From Christiangramia aestuarii (lineage in GTDB: Bacteria > Bacteroidota > Bacteroidia > Flavobacteriales > Flavobacteriaceae): 64,000 nt of DNA. Below the pieces are notes generated by a model. The model saw nothing but the letters and a program-made list of their open reading frames with translations, had not been told where the DNA came from and ran no database searches. A program made the position numbers and the translations under genes. Each line of letters begins with the position of its first letter. Position 1 is the stretch's first letter. Shown piece after piece: positions 41,259 through 50,472 of this stretch. The stretch spans positions 1 to 64,000 of the forward strand of contig NZ_VJVW01000003.1 of the NCBI RefSeq assembly GCF_009735585.1, read 5' to 3'.

Positions 41259-42262
41259 TAACGAGGGATTTCTACAGATTGGGTGATCATATCTATAACG
41301 CTGCCTGCGGTCATACCTTCCATTTCGCGGTCTGGAGAAAGTATAAGGCGATGCCCAATTACCGGTTTTAGCGCATTCTTAATATCCTCGGGGATCACAA
41401 AATCCCTGGCATTGATCGCCGCAAATGCTTTAGCTGCGTTCATCACGGCAATAGAAGCACGCGGACTGGCGCCCAGGTACAAATGCGGATGATTCCTGGT
41501 CTTGTTAATAAGCTCGGCAATATAATTAAGCAGTTTTTCTTCGATGATGATCTCATGTATCTGCTCCCTAAGTTCCGCCAGCTGTTCCGGTGTTAAGACA
41601 GCTTCTATTTCGGTTTCAGGCAATTTTCCTTTTCTATCGTGGTGGCTCTGCAGGATCTTCACTTCATCGTCAAAAGAAGGATAATCTACTTCGATCTTGA
41701 AGAGAAAACGATCCAGTTGCGCTTCCGGCAGGGCATAGGTACCTTCCTGTTCTATGGGGTTCTGGGTCGCCAGGACCATAAAGGGCGCCTCCATCTTATA
41801 TAATTTACCGTCTATGGTCACCTGCCTTTCTTCCATGACTTCAAAAAGCGCGGCCTGAGTCTTGGCTGGAGCACGGTTTATTTCGTCTATCAGCACGATA
41901 TTGGAGAAAATGGGACCTTTTTTGAATTCAAATTCTGAAGTCTTCATGTTAAAAACCGAGGTTCCCAGCACATCGCTGGGCATCAGGTCTGGGGTGAACT
42001 GTATCCTGCTGAAATCTGTTTTCAGGCATTTCGCGAACAACTTTGCGGTAATGGTCTTGGCTACACCGGGAACACCTTCAATAAGCACATGACCGTTGGA
42101 CAGAAGTCCCACGATCAAAAGTTCCACAAAATTATCCTGGCCTACGATCACCCGGGAAAGCTGTTCTTTTAGCTTTTCTACGGAATCTTTCAATCCTTCC
42201 AGGGGGATGCGGTTCTCGAATTTAAGTCCTTCTTCGTTTTGCTGAGTTTCCTGCTTGTCCAT
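41258..42262 (-). CDS. MoxR-family AAA ATPase
   Basis: A 334-residue AAA+ ATPase of the MoxR/RavA branch. Walker A is GVPGVAKT (about 62-69), Walker B is [15 protein letters not shown], and [22 protein letters not shown] holds sensor 1 and the MoxR-specific region. An ASPRAS motif lies toward the C-terminus. It probably acts as a chaperone-like remodeller for the DUF58 and neighbouring membrane proteins. It overlaps the DUF4350 gene by 41 bp and the DUF58 gene by 1 bp, so all are tightly coupled. Confidence 0.93.
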   Translation of the reverse strand: MDKQETQQNEEGLKFENRIPLEGLKDSVEKLKEQLSRVIVGQDNFVELLIVGLLSNGHVLIEGVPGVAKTITAKLFAKCLKTDFSRIQFTPDLMPSDVLGTSVFNMKTSEFEFKKGPIFSNIVLIDEINRAPAKTQAALFEVMEERQVTIDGKLYKMEAPFMVLATQNPIEQEGTYALPEAQLDRFLFKIEVDYPSFDDEVKILQSHHDRKGKLPETEIEAVLTPEQLAELREQIHEIIIEEKLLNYIAELINKTRNHPHLYLGASPRASIAVMNAAKAFAAINARDFVIPEDIKNALKPVIGHRLILSPDREMEGMTAGSVIDMITQSVEIPR

Positions 42263-43451
42263 GGGTATGTTTAAATGAATTTATGCTTTTTGATAGTTCG
42301 AAAAAATCCTGCTTATCACTATCCTGCCGATCCTGAAAAGTAAAGATTCTATCGAAAAGTTCTTTGGTCTTATCCAGACTATTTTCGCTTTTCACCGCCA
42401 GGTCCCGGTAAAACTGATCATTGATCTCAGAGGTATCCAGGCGGTAATTATTTCTGATATATTCCAGGAAGAGGTTAATCTTCTTTAATCCGAGTTCATG
42501 AAATTTTTCCTGTTCAAGGTAAAGCTGGGAGATGGTTTCGGTAAATTCAAAAGACCTGTTCCTGGGTGGCTCTACCACCGGGATAGATCGCTGTTTTCTC
42601 TTTCCTTCAAACAGGATGAACAGTATCGCCGCGATAAGTACGAAATAATAGGCCCATTTTAATGGCCGGTTGTTGAGCAGGATATAGAGCGGTGAGGTGA
42701 AAAAGCTTTTCCCGGCTTTATAATAGGCATCCCAAAGTATGTTCTTTCCCTTTAAATAGGCCAGAAGAGCCTCTGTGTACCGGTAATTTTCATCTTTAAG
42801 CAAAAAGTAATTGCTGAAGGCCTGCGGGGTAGAGTGCAGGTAGATCTCTCCATTCCCAAATCTGGCCTTTATGAAATTTATCTTTTCTTCAGTTTTTTTC
42901 TCTCCGAAAGCTGCCGTACCAAGAACCTTATGCTCTAAAGTATCGATTTTACTGAAATATACGCCTGCCAGGTCCTGGTCGAATTCCAGGGCCTGCTCCA
43001 TTCTAAGGGCAGGATTTACAAGATTTAATTTTGGTCTTGACTTAAAGCCTTCAGAAGAAATATGATTTCTAAGCTCTATTTTCAAGGTGTCGGCCAGGTT
43101 AGGGCCAAAATCATAGGCTGAAATGAACAGGCTGTTCCCCTGGGCCACCCATTTCAATAGATCGTCCAGTTCCTCATTGTCGAAACCTACATAATTGTTC
43201 AGGAAAAAATAGGTTCCTTGCTGAACGGTATCATTTAGAAATTCGTAAGGCGGGATCCTGATCTCCCTTATACTGTCTGAAGTAGAATTTTTCCAGCTTT
43301 CATAAAAAACGAAGGCTCCCAGCGGGATCTTGTCCTTAGAAGTGAAACTCGGGTTCCAATTGATGGGGTCTGGTTCTGTGCTCTCCAGCCATGCCAGGGA
43401 AGCGATTAGGAGGATGAATAATCCCAGGGCGATCTTGTAGGTTTTATTCAT
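42222..43451 (-). CDS. DUF4350-type membrane protein
   Basis: A 409-residue protein. An N-terminal helix (about 5-22) and a second helix (about 268-285, [18 protein letters not shown]) place residues 25-265 outside the cytoplasm. That region contains a GATase1/ThuA-like alpha/beta fold ([30 protein letters not shown]), the hallmark of DUF4350. The C-terminal cytoplasmic part is helical and charged. It is located between DUF4129 and MoxR genes and overlaps both. The function is not known; it is a constant part of this cluster in Bacteroidota. Confidence 0.85.
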   Translation of the reverse strand: MNKTYKIALGLFILLIASLAWLESTEPDPINWNPSFTSKDKIPLGAFVFYESWKNSTSDSIREIRIPPYEFLNDTVQQGTYFFLNNYVGFDNEELDDLLKWVAQGNSLFISAYDFGPNLADTLKIELRNHISSEGFKSRPKLNLVNPALRMEQALEFDQDLAGVYFSKIDTLEHKVLGTAAFGEKKTEEKINFIKARFGNGEIYLHSTPQAFSNYFLLKDENYRYTEALLAYLKGKNILWDAYYKAGKSFFTSPLYILLNNRPLKWAYYFVLIAAILFILFEGKRKQRSIPVVEPPRNRSFEFTETISQLYLEQEKFHELGLKKINLFLEYIRNNYRLDTSEINDQFYRDLAVKSENSLDKTKELFDRIFTFQDRQDSDKQDFFELSKSINSFKHTHGQAGNSAKRRRT

Positions 43452-44205
43452 AAGATCTCGAGTTAAGTGCTTCCTCCATTCTTAAAAAACCTTTTTCTAC
43501 CAGGCGGTAATCTGTTTCTGAAACCTGGAAACTTCCGTACCAGATGAATTCATAGAGTTTCGAGATCTCATGAAAATGCTTCCTGATCTTTTCGTTCTGT
43601 ATCTCTTCAGAATAATCCTTATTGGTCTTTTGAAATTCGTAATCTATGAGGTTTAGGCGGTCCAGCTTTCTTAATTCGTTGAGATAATAATAACGAACGG
43701 CAAGCCTGAATTGGCCTTCCTGTACCGCTTTTTTTATCAGGAACGGCAGGTCTTCGTTCTTAACAAGTTCCTCTTCTTCACTTAAAAATACTTCGCTGTT
43801 CCTTGGTTCCTTTAGGATATGCCCTCCCGGGTTCAGCCTGGAAAAGAGCCAGGCTACGAGACCTAGGAAAATAATCAGTAATAAGAATGGAAGGATCTCG
43901 ATAAAAAATGCCAGTATACTGCCCGGCTGATAATCGCCAAAAAGCCAGTTAAGAAACTGGTTGAATTTTGCATTGATCCATTTTTTGAACCTCGTCCACC
44001 AGGTTTCCTTTTCGCCGGTCTTTAAATAATCGAATTCCTTTTGTGTTTTATAAGTATTTAATTGATCCTTGTTGAATTCAGCAGGCGAGAGACCTTCAGT
44101 GCTGTCAAACACCACTTCTTTTTTTCCGGCAATAGAATCTATCTCTTGCGGATAAATATTTCCGAAAAGAAAAAAAATAAGAAGGTAAATCAGGCCTTTT
44201 TTCAA
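43444..44205 (-). CDS. DUF4129-domain membrane protein
   Basis: A 253-residue protein with a signal sequence, a periplasmic segment of about 80 residues containing Trp/Lys-rich WWTRFKKWINAKFNQFLNWL, a transmembrane helix at about 95-117, and a cytoplasmic C-terminal DUF4129 region (AVQEGQFRLAVRYYYLNELRKLD, EFIWYGSFQVSETDYRLVEKGF). Such domains are found in transglutaminase-like and MoxR-associated proteins. It overlaps DUF4350 by 8 bp and follows the 44208 gene by 2 bp. Confidence 0.85.
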   Translation of the reverse strand: MKKGLIYLLIFFLFGNIYPQEIDSIAGKKEVVFDSTEGLSPAEFNKDQLNTYKTQKEFDYLKTGEKETWWTRFKKWINAKFNQFLNWLFGDYQPGSILAFFIEILPFLLLIIFLGLVAWLFSRLNPGGHILKEPRNSEVFLSEEEELVKNEDLPFLIKKAVQEGQFRLAVRYYYLNELRKLDRLNLIDYEFQKTNKDYSEEIQNEKIRKHFHEISKLYEFIWYGSFQVSETDYRLVEKGFLRMEEALNSRSYE

Positions 44206-44207
44206 GA

Positions 44208-45065
44208 TCAGTTATTGTTTCCCAGGTTCTGAATGGTTTCGTAGGTCCCGGTAAAATTCTTCTTTTCGTTCAGATTAAAATAGACCAGCGCAACACCAAT
44301 AGGAGTTATGCTATAGATAAGATATTGCAGGGTCGAGGTAACGGCGTTTAAAATAACGTAACCGGGCCCAAAGACCTCTCCAACGTTCCCGGAAGATGAT
44401 TCAGAAGCAACGGTAAAGGTTCTAATGAAAATGTAAATGATCGCCGGCAGCTGGAAGACCAGGCCTACCAGGTAAACGATGATCCCTATACATAGGATGC
44501 TGGCGAAAGTCATCCACCAGTTGTTCTTTACCAGGTTAAAACAACTCGATATACTTTCAGCAATACCTTCTCTTCTAAAAACAAGCACCGCTGCGGCCAG
44601 GCTTAGAGGTATGGTCACATAGATTCCAGGGATAATGAACAGCATGGTTCCGGCGAAAATGAGGATCCAGCAGATTAGAGTGAGCAACAGCAGTTTTCCG
44701 AAGTCGGCCTTCATGCCGGCGCTTACTTCTGTAGCCTTTATTTCTCCATTATTATTTATGTAGGAAAGTATAATGTGGTAAATGGTACCGTTCATGGTAG
44801 CTACAAACAATAGGTAGGCGAGCATCATTAGGCTCAGGGAAACCAGGATTTCTGAACCCTGAAAACCACCCTCGAAAAAAGAAGTCCCCAGTGTAGTCCA
44901 GGTATAATAGGTAGCGGCTGCAATAAGCAGTAGCAAGACAGGCCCCACTATTTTCAGGTAGATCTTCCCGGCAGCCTTAAAATTCTGCCTAATAAACTGG
45001 AAAGTTACGCTAAGGATCTCTCCCAGCTCTCGTTGTCTTTTAAATTGAATGGGGTCTTGGTTCAT
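44208..45065 (-). CDS. Multi-helix membrane protein of the SpoIIM/MoxR cluster
   Basis: A 285-residue protein with about six transmembrane helices and a short cytoplasmic N-terminus (FKRQRELGEILSVTFQFIRQNFK), a pattern resembling glycerophosphodiester-phosphodiesterase membrane-domain-like or DUF7847-type proteins. Helix sequences include LLLLTLICWILIFAGTM and IPGIYVTIPLSLAAAVLVF. It overlaps the SpoIIM gene by 26 bp and lies 2 bp from DUF4129. It probably builds, together with SpoIIM and RDD proteins, a membrane complex served by MoxR. I cannot name the substrate. Confidence 0.75.
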   Translation of the reverse strand: MNQDPIQFKRQRELGEILSVTFQFIRQNFKAAGKIYLKIVGPVLLLLIAAATYYTWTTLGTSFFEGGFQGSEILVSLSLMMLAYLLFVATMNGTIYHIILSYINNNGEIKATEVSAGMKADFGKLLLLTLICWILIFAGTMLFIIPGIYVTIPLSLAAAVLVFRREGIAESISSCFNLVKNNWWMTFASILCIGIIVYLVGLVFQLPAIIYIFIRTFTVASESSSGNVGEVFGPGYVILNAVTSTLQYLIYSITPIGVALVYFNLNEKKNFTGTYETIQNLGNNN

Positions 45066-46020
45066 TTTTAGATTTTTTTAGAAGGTATAAAGGGTAGTAA
45101 ACATAGTAAAACAATATCAAAGCCAGGGAGGATAGAATTATCAATACCGCCAGCCAGTCGGGCATACCGGTGACCCGTGTCACAAAACCTTCCAGTAAAC
45201 CGGCGACGATGAAAAATGGCACCGTGCTAATCACAATCTTCAGGCCTTCTTTTATCGCCATGGTAAAGGATTTTAAACGAGAATAAGTACCGGGGAAAAG
45301 AATTCCTTTGCCGACCACCAGGCCGGCACAACCGGCAACAATAATTACTGAGATCTCTATCGTGCCGTGGATCCATATGGTTCGTGCAGATTCCCAGAGA
45401 AGTCCCTTGTCATAAAAGAAATACTGAAAACTTCCCAGCATCACCGCGTTCTGCATTAGCAGGAAGGCAGTTCCCAAACCGGCCAGGACGCCCATTGAGA
45501 AAGCCATCAGGGAAACCCTGATATTGTTGATGGTTATGCCCAGGAACATATCGGTTTCTGAAGCCTTTTTATAAACAGCCATGGGATCATTGTTCGCAAT
45601 ATTCTCCAGGGTCATGTTCACATAAGCATCTCCAAGTATGGAGCGAACGAAAGCTGCGTCTGATGCCGAGCTGTATGCGCCTATCAAGGTGAAGCCGGTA
45701 AATATCAGGAAGCTTAAAAGCAACATTTTCTGGTGTTTGTGGAACTGTGCCGGAAACTCCCTGGTATAGAATCTTATGAACCTGTTAGCGGGTTCTTTTT
45801 TAGATTTATAAATCTTCTGGTGATAGGAGGAAGCCAGGCCGTTCAGGTACCTGGTAGTGTTGCTTTTTGGATAAAAGGTCCTGGAATAGCTTAGGTCGTC
45901 ACTAAGGTCTATATAAACGTCTGAGATACTTTCTGGGGAAAGCGTCGCCTTATTTTCAAGCAGACTTTCGTACTTAATCCATTTATCTTTATTTTGCCTG
46001 ACAAAAGCCGCCTCGCGCAT
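45040..46020 (-). CDS. SpoIIM-family membrane protein
   Basis: A 326-residue protein with a cytoplasmic N-terminal 95 residues (WIKYESLLENKATLSPESISDVYIDLSDDL) and about six helices. The conserved stretch SLMAFSMGVLAGLGTAFLLMQNAVMLGSF and WIHGTIEISVIIVAGCAGLVVG are typical of stage II sporulation M-like proteins in non-sporulating bacteria. It diverges from the RDD gene, 33 bp apart. The neighbouring cluster is conserved in Bacteroidota and probably functions as a unit in membrane protein handling. Confidence 0.88.
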   Translation of the reverse strand: MREAAFVRQNKDKWIKYESLLENKATLSPESISDVYIDLSDDLSYSRTFYPKSNTTRYLNGLASSYHQKIYKSKKEPANRFIRFYTREFPAQFHKHQKMLLLSFLIFTGFTLIGAYSSASDAAFVRSILGDAYVNMTLENIANNDPMAVYKKASETDMFLGITINNIRVSLMAFSMGVLAGLGTAFLLMQNAVMLGSFQYFFYDKGLLWESARTIWIHGTIEISVIIVAGCAGLVVGKGILFPGTYSRLKSFTMAIKEGLKIVISTVPFFIVAGLLEGFVTRVTGMPDWLAVLIILSSLALILFYYVYYPLYLLKKSKNEPRPHSI

Positions 46021-46053
46021 CTTTTTATAATATAACCCAAAGTAACATATTTA

Positions 46054-46767
46054 ATGGATAACTTTCAAATTGAAACCGCTCAAAATATAAGTATAGAACA
46101 GAATGTGGCGGGAATTATGGAGCGAATCCTCGCTTTTTTGATAGATCTATCCGTTATAATTATTTACCTGGTTATGGCCTCTCTGGTTATGGCCGGTCTT
46201 GGAGAAGATAGCGGAAGCCAGATGATGTATTACCTCGTTCTGGGTTTACCCTTTTTTCTTTACTTCCTGCTATGGGAAACTTTATGGGATGGAAGAACGC
46301 CTGGGAAGGCACTTTTACAGATTAGGGTAGTGAAAAAGGATGGCTCCAGGCCGGGATTTTCAAATTACCTGATTAGATGGCTGCTTAGGTTCATAGATAT
46401 TAGTCTGACTTTTGGAGGAGTGGCCGTGGTGACCATACTTTTCAACGGAAAAGGCCAGAGGCTGGGAGATATTGCCGCGGGAACTACCGTGATTTCTGAA
46501 AAGAAGAAGGTAGGCCTGCATCAAAGCCTTTCTGTAGATATTCCTGAAAATTACCAGCCTAAATATCCCCAGGTAACCGTTTTGAGCGATGCCGATGTTC
46601 AGCAAATCAAAAACCTTTACCAAACGGCGGTGAGAGAAGGCCAGCACCATATCATCATTTCGTTAAGCGAAAAGCTGACTGAGCTTATGGACGTAAAGCC
46701 CGATGAAAGGCCTGTAGATTTTGTTCGCCGGGTGATCAATGATTACAATTATTACACCATGCAATGA
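46054..46767 (+). CDS. RDD-family membrane protein
   Basis: A 237-residue protein with the RDD domain in the first 155 residues: RILAFLIDLSVIIIYLVM with its Arg-Asp motif, WDGRTPGKALLQIRVV and the third helix with LRFIDISLTFGG. A cytoplasmic C-terminal tail of about 80 residues is charged. It faces the SpoIIM gene divergently and is the only plus-strand gene of the MoxR cluster. RDD proteins are linked to ion or osmolyte transport. The cyclophilin gene follows immediately in the opposite direction, with stop codons one base apart. Confidence 0.85.
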   Translation: MDNFQIETAQNISIEQNVAGIMERILAFLIDLSVIIIYLVMASLVMAGLGEDSGSQMMYYLVLGLPFFLYFLLWETLWDGRTPGKALLQIRVVKKDGSRPGFSNYLIRWLLRFIDISLTFGGVAVVTILFNGKGQRLGDIAAGTTVISEKKKVGLHQSLSVDIPENYQPKYPQVTVLSDADVQQIKNLYQTAVREGQHHIIISLSEKLTELMDVKPDERPVDFVRRVINDYNYYTMQ

Positions 46768-47541
46768 TCAGTCAAGGATCTCGATATCCATTTCTACATT
46801 GTTGATTGGCCATTCAGAATTACCCGTTTTCACCTGGGCGATCTTTTCGGCCACATCCATTCCACGAATCACCCTTCCAAATACCGTATGATCATTATTT
46901 AGGTGAGGCGTGCCACCCTTGTCCATAACAATGAAGAATTCAAAAGGGGAAGAAGCCTTGCTCACGTTCTGTTCAGCATATTTAGCTGCTGAAAATGCTC
47001 CATAGGTATGTTGGTGACCTGCATCGAACTCGCTAGGAATGAGATAATCGCCCACGTCGCCGCGCATACTAGCGGTCGACTGATTGTCTGCATTCCCGCC
47101 CTGGATAACGAATCCCGGTGCGACCCGGTGAAAGAAGGTATCATTGAAATATTCATTTTTAACTAGCATGATAAAATTTGCCCGGTGCAGGGGAGTGTCC
47201 CGGTAAAGTTCTACATCTATATTTCCATATTTGGTCTTGATGCGTACACGGGTTTCCGGGTTCTCCTTCCCATATTCGGTAAGGGTTGGGATAAGTTCTT
47301 CCTGGGCAATGGGGAACATCGGGTTTTCTTCGATCTTAGATTTCTCCTCTTTTTTTGCCAGTTCTTGTTTTCTCAATTCAAAGATACTATCCCTGGCGCG
47401 CTGGATAGAATCCTCTTTTTGCTGGGCTTTTAACTCTTCAGTCGTTCTGGTTTCCCCATTTTTTGAGGACTTTTCCGTATCTTCACAACTTGCGAAAAAG
47501 AGAATAGAGAAAATTGCTATTAAAGAAAGCTGTCTGAACAT
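46768..47541 (-). CDS. Peptidyl-prolyl cis-trans isomerase, cyclophilin-type lipoprotein
   Basis: A 257-residue lipoprotein. The start at 47541 gives a proper type II signal (FFASCEDTE, Cys at about residue 18), whereas the upstream extension lacks one, so that longer form is rejected. A charged linker (about 20-80) precedes the cyclophilin domain (about 100-257), recognised by FFHRVAPGFVIQGG, SPFEFFIVMDKGGTPHLNN and HTVFGRVIRGMDVAEKI. It assists folding of exported proteins in the periplasm. Its start codon overlaps that of the divergent NUDIX gene within one CATG. Confidence 0.9.
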   Translation of the reverse strand: MFRQLSLIAIFSILFFASCEDTEKSSKNGETRTTEELKAQQKEDSIQRARDSIFELRKQELAKKEEKSKIEENPMFPIAQEELIPTLTEYGKENPETRVRIKTKYGNIDVELYRDTPLHRANFIMLVKNEYFNDTFFHRVAPGFVIQGGNADNQSTASMRGDVGDYLIPSEFDAGHQHTYGAFSAAKYAEQNVSKASSPFEFFIVMDKGGTPHLNNDHTVFGRVIRGMDVAEKIAQVKTGNSEWPINNVEMDIEILD

Positions 47542-48178
47542 GGAGTTTGAAATTTTTAAAAACAGGATTTCAAAGTTAAAAAAAATGCAGCTTCCCGGTG
47601 AAGCCGCGCATAGAAAACTAGCCCCGCTTATAAGGATCAATGAACTGGATAATATAGATATGTCTAAAAGGAATCCCCACGAAGCCGGAGTAATGGCTGT
47701 TTTTTATCCAGATGAGATGCGGGATACGCGTCTGGTCTTAATCCTAAGAAAAACCTATAATGGGGTACATTCCAATCAGGTTGGGTTTCCCGGTGGCAGG
47801 GTAGAGTTAGAGGATGAGGATCTTGAGCAGACGGCCTTACGGGAGACCGAAGAGGAAGTTGGGATCTATCGGCACGATATTGAAGTGGTAAAGAAACTGA
47901 GCCGGCTCTATATTCCACCTTCTAACTTCTGGGTGCAACCTTACCTGGGGATCATGCATACAACCCCAGTTCTAAAGGCCCAGGAATCTGAAGTGGAACA
48001 GATCCTGGAAGTAAGACTAAGCGAATTTCTAAATGATGATAATTTGATCACGGAAAACCTGAGCACTTCTTATGCCAATAACATCGAGGTACCAGCCTAC
48101 AGGTTGAACGGTCACGTGGTGTGGGGGGCTACCGGAATGATGTTAAGTGAGATTAGAGAGTTGCTTTTAAAAATATAA
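47540..48178 (+). CDS. NUDIX hydrolase, CoA pyrophosphatase-like
   Basis: A 212-residue NUDIX enzyme starting at the ATG at 47540 (MEFEIFKNRISKLKK). Further-upstream starts are rejected because they run antisense through the cyclophilin gene. The NUDIX box is seen as GGRVELEDEDLEQTALRETEEEVG with the preceding HSNQVGFPGG, the extra motif of the CoA pyrophosphatase (YeaB/NudL) group. It would cleave CoA or related dinucleotides into 3'-phosphoadenylate and phosphopantetheine. Its ATG lies in a CATG that also holds the cyclophilin gene's ATG on the other strand. Confidence 0.88.
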   Translation: MEFEIFKNRISKLKKMQLPGEAAHRKLAPLIRINELDNIDMSKRNPHEAGVMAVFYPDEMRDTRLVLILRKTYNGVHSNQVGFPGGRVELEDEDLEQTALRETEEEVGIYRHDIEVVKKLSRLYIPPSNFWVQPYLGIMHTTPVLKAQESEVEQILEVRLSEFLNDDNLITENLSTSYANNIEVPAYRLNGHVVWGATGMMLSEIRELLLKI

Positions 48179-48193
48179 TGTGGAAAGTATTAT

Positions 48194-48201
48194 TATATTT
48201 G
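48194..48201 (+). promoter_or_regulatory. -7 promoter box of the acyltransferase gene
   Basis: TATATTTG matches TAnnTTTG exactly, 52 bp before the ATG at 48253. The leader contains CCGGTT and AACCGG, which could pair. Confidence 0.5.
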
Positions 48202-48252
48202 CCGCCGGTTCTATAAAAGCTGGAAAATAACCGGTCAAAAAGATATCAAAAA

Positions 48253-49056
48253 ATGGGATTATTCAAGAAGAATCCATTTGGGCATTATTTAATTTTGAAG
48301 AAGTGGTTGATCCGTGTATTCGGAGTACTCACCCACAGGAGGTATCGTGGTTTCAATGAACTGCACATAGAAGGTTCTGAGATCATCAAGAACCTCCCAG
48401 ATACCAATGTACTTTTCGTTTCCAATCATCAGACCTATTTCGCAGATGTTACGGCCATGTTCCATGTGTTCAATGCCAGTCTTAGCGGGAGGGTAGACAG
48501 TATTAAAAACATTGGTTATATCTGGCAGCCAAAGCTTAATATCTATTATGTTGCAGCCAAGGAAACCATGAAGGCCGGTCTGCTTGCCAGGATCATGGCT
48601 TATGCCGGTGCTATTACCGTAGAAAGAACATGGAGGGCCAAGGGCAAGGAGATCAAGAGGGAGGTTAATCCCAATGATACTGAGAATATCGGTAAGGCCC
48701 TGGACGATGGCTGGGTGATCACTTTTCCGCAGGGAACTACCAAACCCTTTAAGCCAATTAGAAAGGGAACCGCCCATATAATCAAAAATCATAAACCCAT
48801 TGTGATCCCTATCGTGATCGACGGCTTTAGAAGGTCTTTCGATAAAAAAGGTCTAAGGATCAAGAAAAGAGGGATCTTGCAGAGCTTCCAGATCAAAGAG
48901 CCACTGGATATCGATTATGAGAACGACAGTATCGAGGAGATCGTGAGCAAGCTGGAATATGCCATCGAGCAACATCCGTCTTTCCTGAAGGTAATTCCAA
49001 CCGAAGAGATCAAGGCCATGGAAGACCTGAACGAACAGAGAAGGTGGGGCTACTAA
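48253..49056 (+). CDS. 1-acylglycerol-3-phosphate acyltransferase-like protein (PlsC family)
   Basis: A 267-residue membrane-associated acyltransferase. The N-terminal region has one hydrophobic stretch; then NHQTYFADV gives His59 and Asp65. This is an H-x5-D spacing rather than the canonical H-x4-D, a variant I have seen only in this kind of protein. The second block AGAITVERTWRAKGKEI and the third block FPQGTTKPFKPIRKGTAHI fit the PlsC family. It would transfer an acyl group to lysophosphatidate or a related acceptor in phospholipid synthesis. It is monocistronic. Confidence 0.8.
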   Translation: MGLFKKNPFGHYLILKKWLIRVFGVLTHRRYRGFNELHIEGSEIIKNLPDTNVLFVSNHQTYFADVTAMFHVFNASLSGRVDSIKNIGYIWQPKLNIYYVAAKETMKAGLLARIMAYAGAITVERTWRAKGKEIKREVNPNDTENIGKALDDGWVITFPQGTTKPFKPIRKGTAHIIKNHKPIVIPIVIDGFRRSFDKKGLRIKKRGILQSFQIKEPLDIDYENDSIEEIVSKLEYAIEQHPSFLKVIPTEEIKAMEDLNEQRRWGY

Positions 49057-49209
49057 ACTAGACTTCAAATACCGATACTTAACCAAGTATATATTTCTGC
49101 CTTAAATGGGGCTTCAGGCGAAAGATCAAGAGGCTTTATATCCTCTAAATATTTTGATTAGGAATGCTTTTATTCTTCCCCAGAAATATCAAAATTTAAG
49201 CTCTAAGCT

Positions 49210-49845
49210 CTATTCCATTTCAAGCTTTTTAAGTTCCTTATAGTTCTTAAGAAGTCTTTTTAGCAAGATCCCGTAAACAACGCGGTAAATAAGCCAGATC
49301 ACTCCCAGTAGAAGGCCTAGTGCCAATAGGGTTCCTCCAATAAAGATGAGCCATTGGGTAGCATCAAATTCCATATTTGCATTATCTGCCGATTCTACAG
49401 CGTGGTTCCTTATCATCAGGAAAACCGTGATCAGGAAAACCACTCCGCTGGAAATAAGAATAAAACCTATATAGTATTTCACCGTTTTTCGGGTCTTCAG
49501 GATATTCTTCATAAGCCTGGAAGCACTATCTGTAGTAGAGATGCTTTGGTAATTCTTGTAGAATCTGTAGATGAAATAAAAGGTTATAAGGTAACTTACA
49601 ATGTAGACTATAATAGTGAATTCGGTAAGCTGGTATTTCTCCATCTGTTGCCAGTATTCTTCATCTGCCAGGAAAATGTTCAGGACAGCTCCAAGAAGGA
49701 ATTCAAGGATGCTAATCACAAAGATCCATTTAACGATAGACGAGGATCGCTTCCAGATCATTTTATAGATTTCATCATAGGAAAGGTGGGGCAGGTTCTT
49801 CTCCTGCTTCTTCCAATCCTGTTTTAGTAGGTCTAAATCATCCAT
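49210..49845 (-). CDS. Membrane protein partner of the ECF sigma factor (putative anti-sigma)
   Basis: A 211-residue protein with a cytoplasmic N-terminal helical segment (LLKQDWKKQEKNLPHLSYDEIYKMIWKRSSSI) and about four transmembrane helices (roughly 35-54, 70-92, 122-145, 165-190). The gene follows the sigma factor by 6 bp and is therefore co-expressed. The position and N-terminal helical part fit a membrane anti-sigma factor, but no zinc-binding ZAS motif is visible, so the role is inferred from context. The helix with ELKKLEME ends the protein. Confidence 0.65.
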   Translation of the reverse strand: MDDLDLLKQDWKKQEKNLPHLSYDEIYKMIWKRSSSIVKWIFVISILEFLLGAVLNIFLADEEYWQQMEKYQLTEFTIIVYIVSYLITFYFIYRFYKNYQSISTTDSASRLMKNILKTRKTVKYYIGFILISSGVVFLITVFLMIRNHAVESADNANMEFDATQWLIFIGGTLLALGLLLGVIWLIYRVVYGILLKRLLKNYKELKKLEME

Positions 49846-49851
49846 ATGTCA

Positions 49852-50346
49852 CTAAGGATTAATGATGTTCTTCAATTTTGTTTTTACCCTGTTCATTTTT
49901 ACTCTCGCATTCACTTCAGAAATCCCCAGGGTATAAGAGATCTCTGCATAGTTCTTATCTTCCAGGTATAGAAAGACCAGGGCCTTGTCTATATCGTTCA
50001 GCTGCTTTATCGCATCGTACATTAGCTTAAGGTGCCTCTCGGCCTCATCATCATATTCCTCCGCCTTTATCTTGAAATGAACCGTATCATAATCCTGGGT
50101 ACGGATGCTCCTTTTTTTCTTTCGGTATAAGGTGATCGCTGTATTCAGGGCCACCCGGTACATCCAGGTACTGAATTTTGAATCACCCCTGAACTTTGGA
50201 TAAGCCTTCCATAACTGTATCGTAATTTCCTGAAAAAGATCATTATGAGATTCCTGATCATTGGTGTAGATACGACATATCTTATGGGCAATGTTCTGGT
50301 GCTTCTCCAGGTTGGTTACAAACTGATGCTCTAATTCTTTGTTCAC
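49852..50346 (-). CDS. ECF-type RNA polymerase sigma factor
   Basis: A 164-residue sigma factor of the sigma-70/ECF class. Region 2 shows NDLFQEITIQLWKAYPKFRGDSKFSTWMYRVALNTAI, and region 4 shows LVFLYLEDKNYAEISYTLGISEVNARVKMNRVKTKLK with the helix-turn-helix at about 133-160. It lacks extra domains. The gene overlaps nothing and is followed by the membrane protein, its likely regulator. Such pairs usually control an envelope response; the regulon is not visible here. Confidence 0.9.
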   Translation of the reverse strand: MNKELEHQFVTNLEKHQNIAHKICRIYTNDQESHNDLFQEITIQLWKAYPKFRGDSKFSTWMYRVALNTAITLYRKKKRSIRTQDYDTVHFKIKAEEYDDEAERHLKLMYDAIKQLNDIDKALVFLYLEDKNYAEISYTLGISEVNARVKMNRVKTKLKNIINP

Positions 50347-50445
50347 GAATGTTTGGTTAGCAAGTAATAGGTAGAAAAAATATAGGCTATGTTACAAAAA
50401 ACTTTAATTTAAAGTTAATCCATCCTCCATTCCCTTCATAAATAG

Positions 50446-50453
50446 TAAATTTG
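50446..50453 (+). promoter_or_regulatory. -7 promoter box of the NDH-2 gene
   Basis: TAAATTTG matches TAnnTTTG exactly, 20 bp before the ATG at 50473, divergent from the sigma factor gene. Confidence 0.5.
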
Positions 50454-50472
50454 GGTAAAACCAGCCGAACTT

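Noticed and set aside
47542-47640. Longer cyclophilin start (34 residues upstream extension)
   Set aside because: The extension lacks a signal pattern and overlaps the NUDIX coding region; the lipobox signal begins at 47541.
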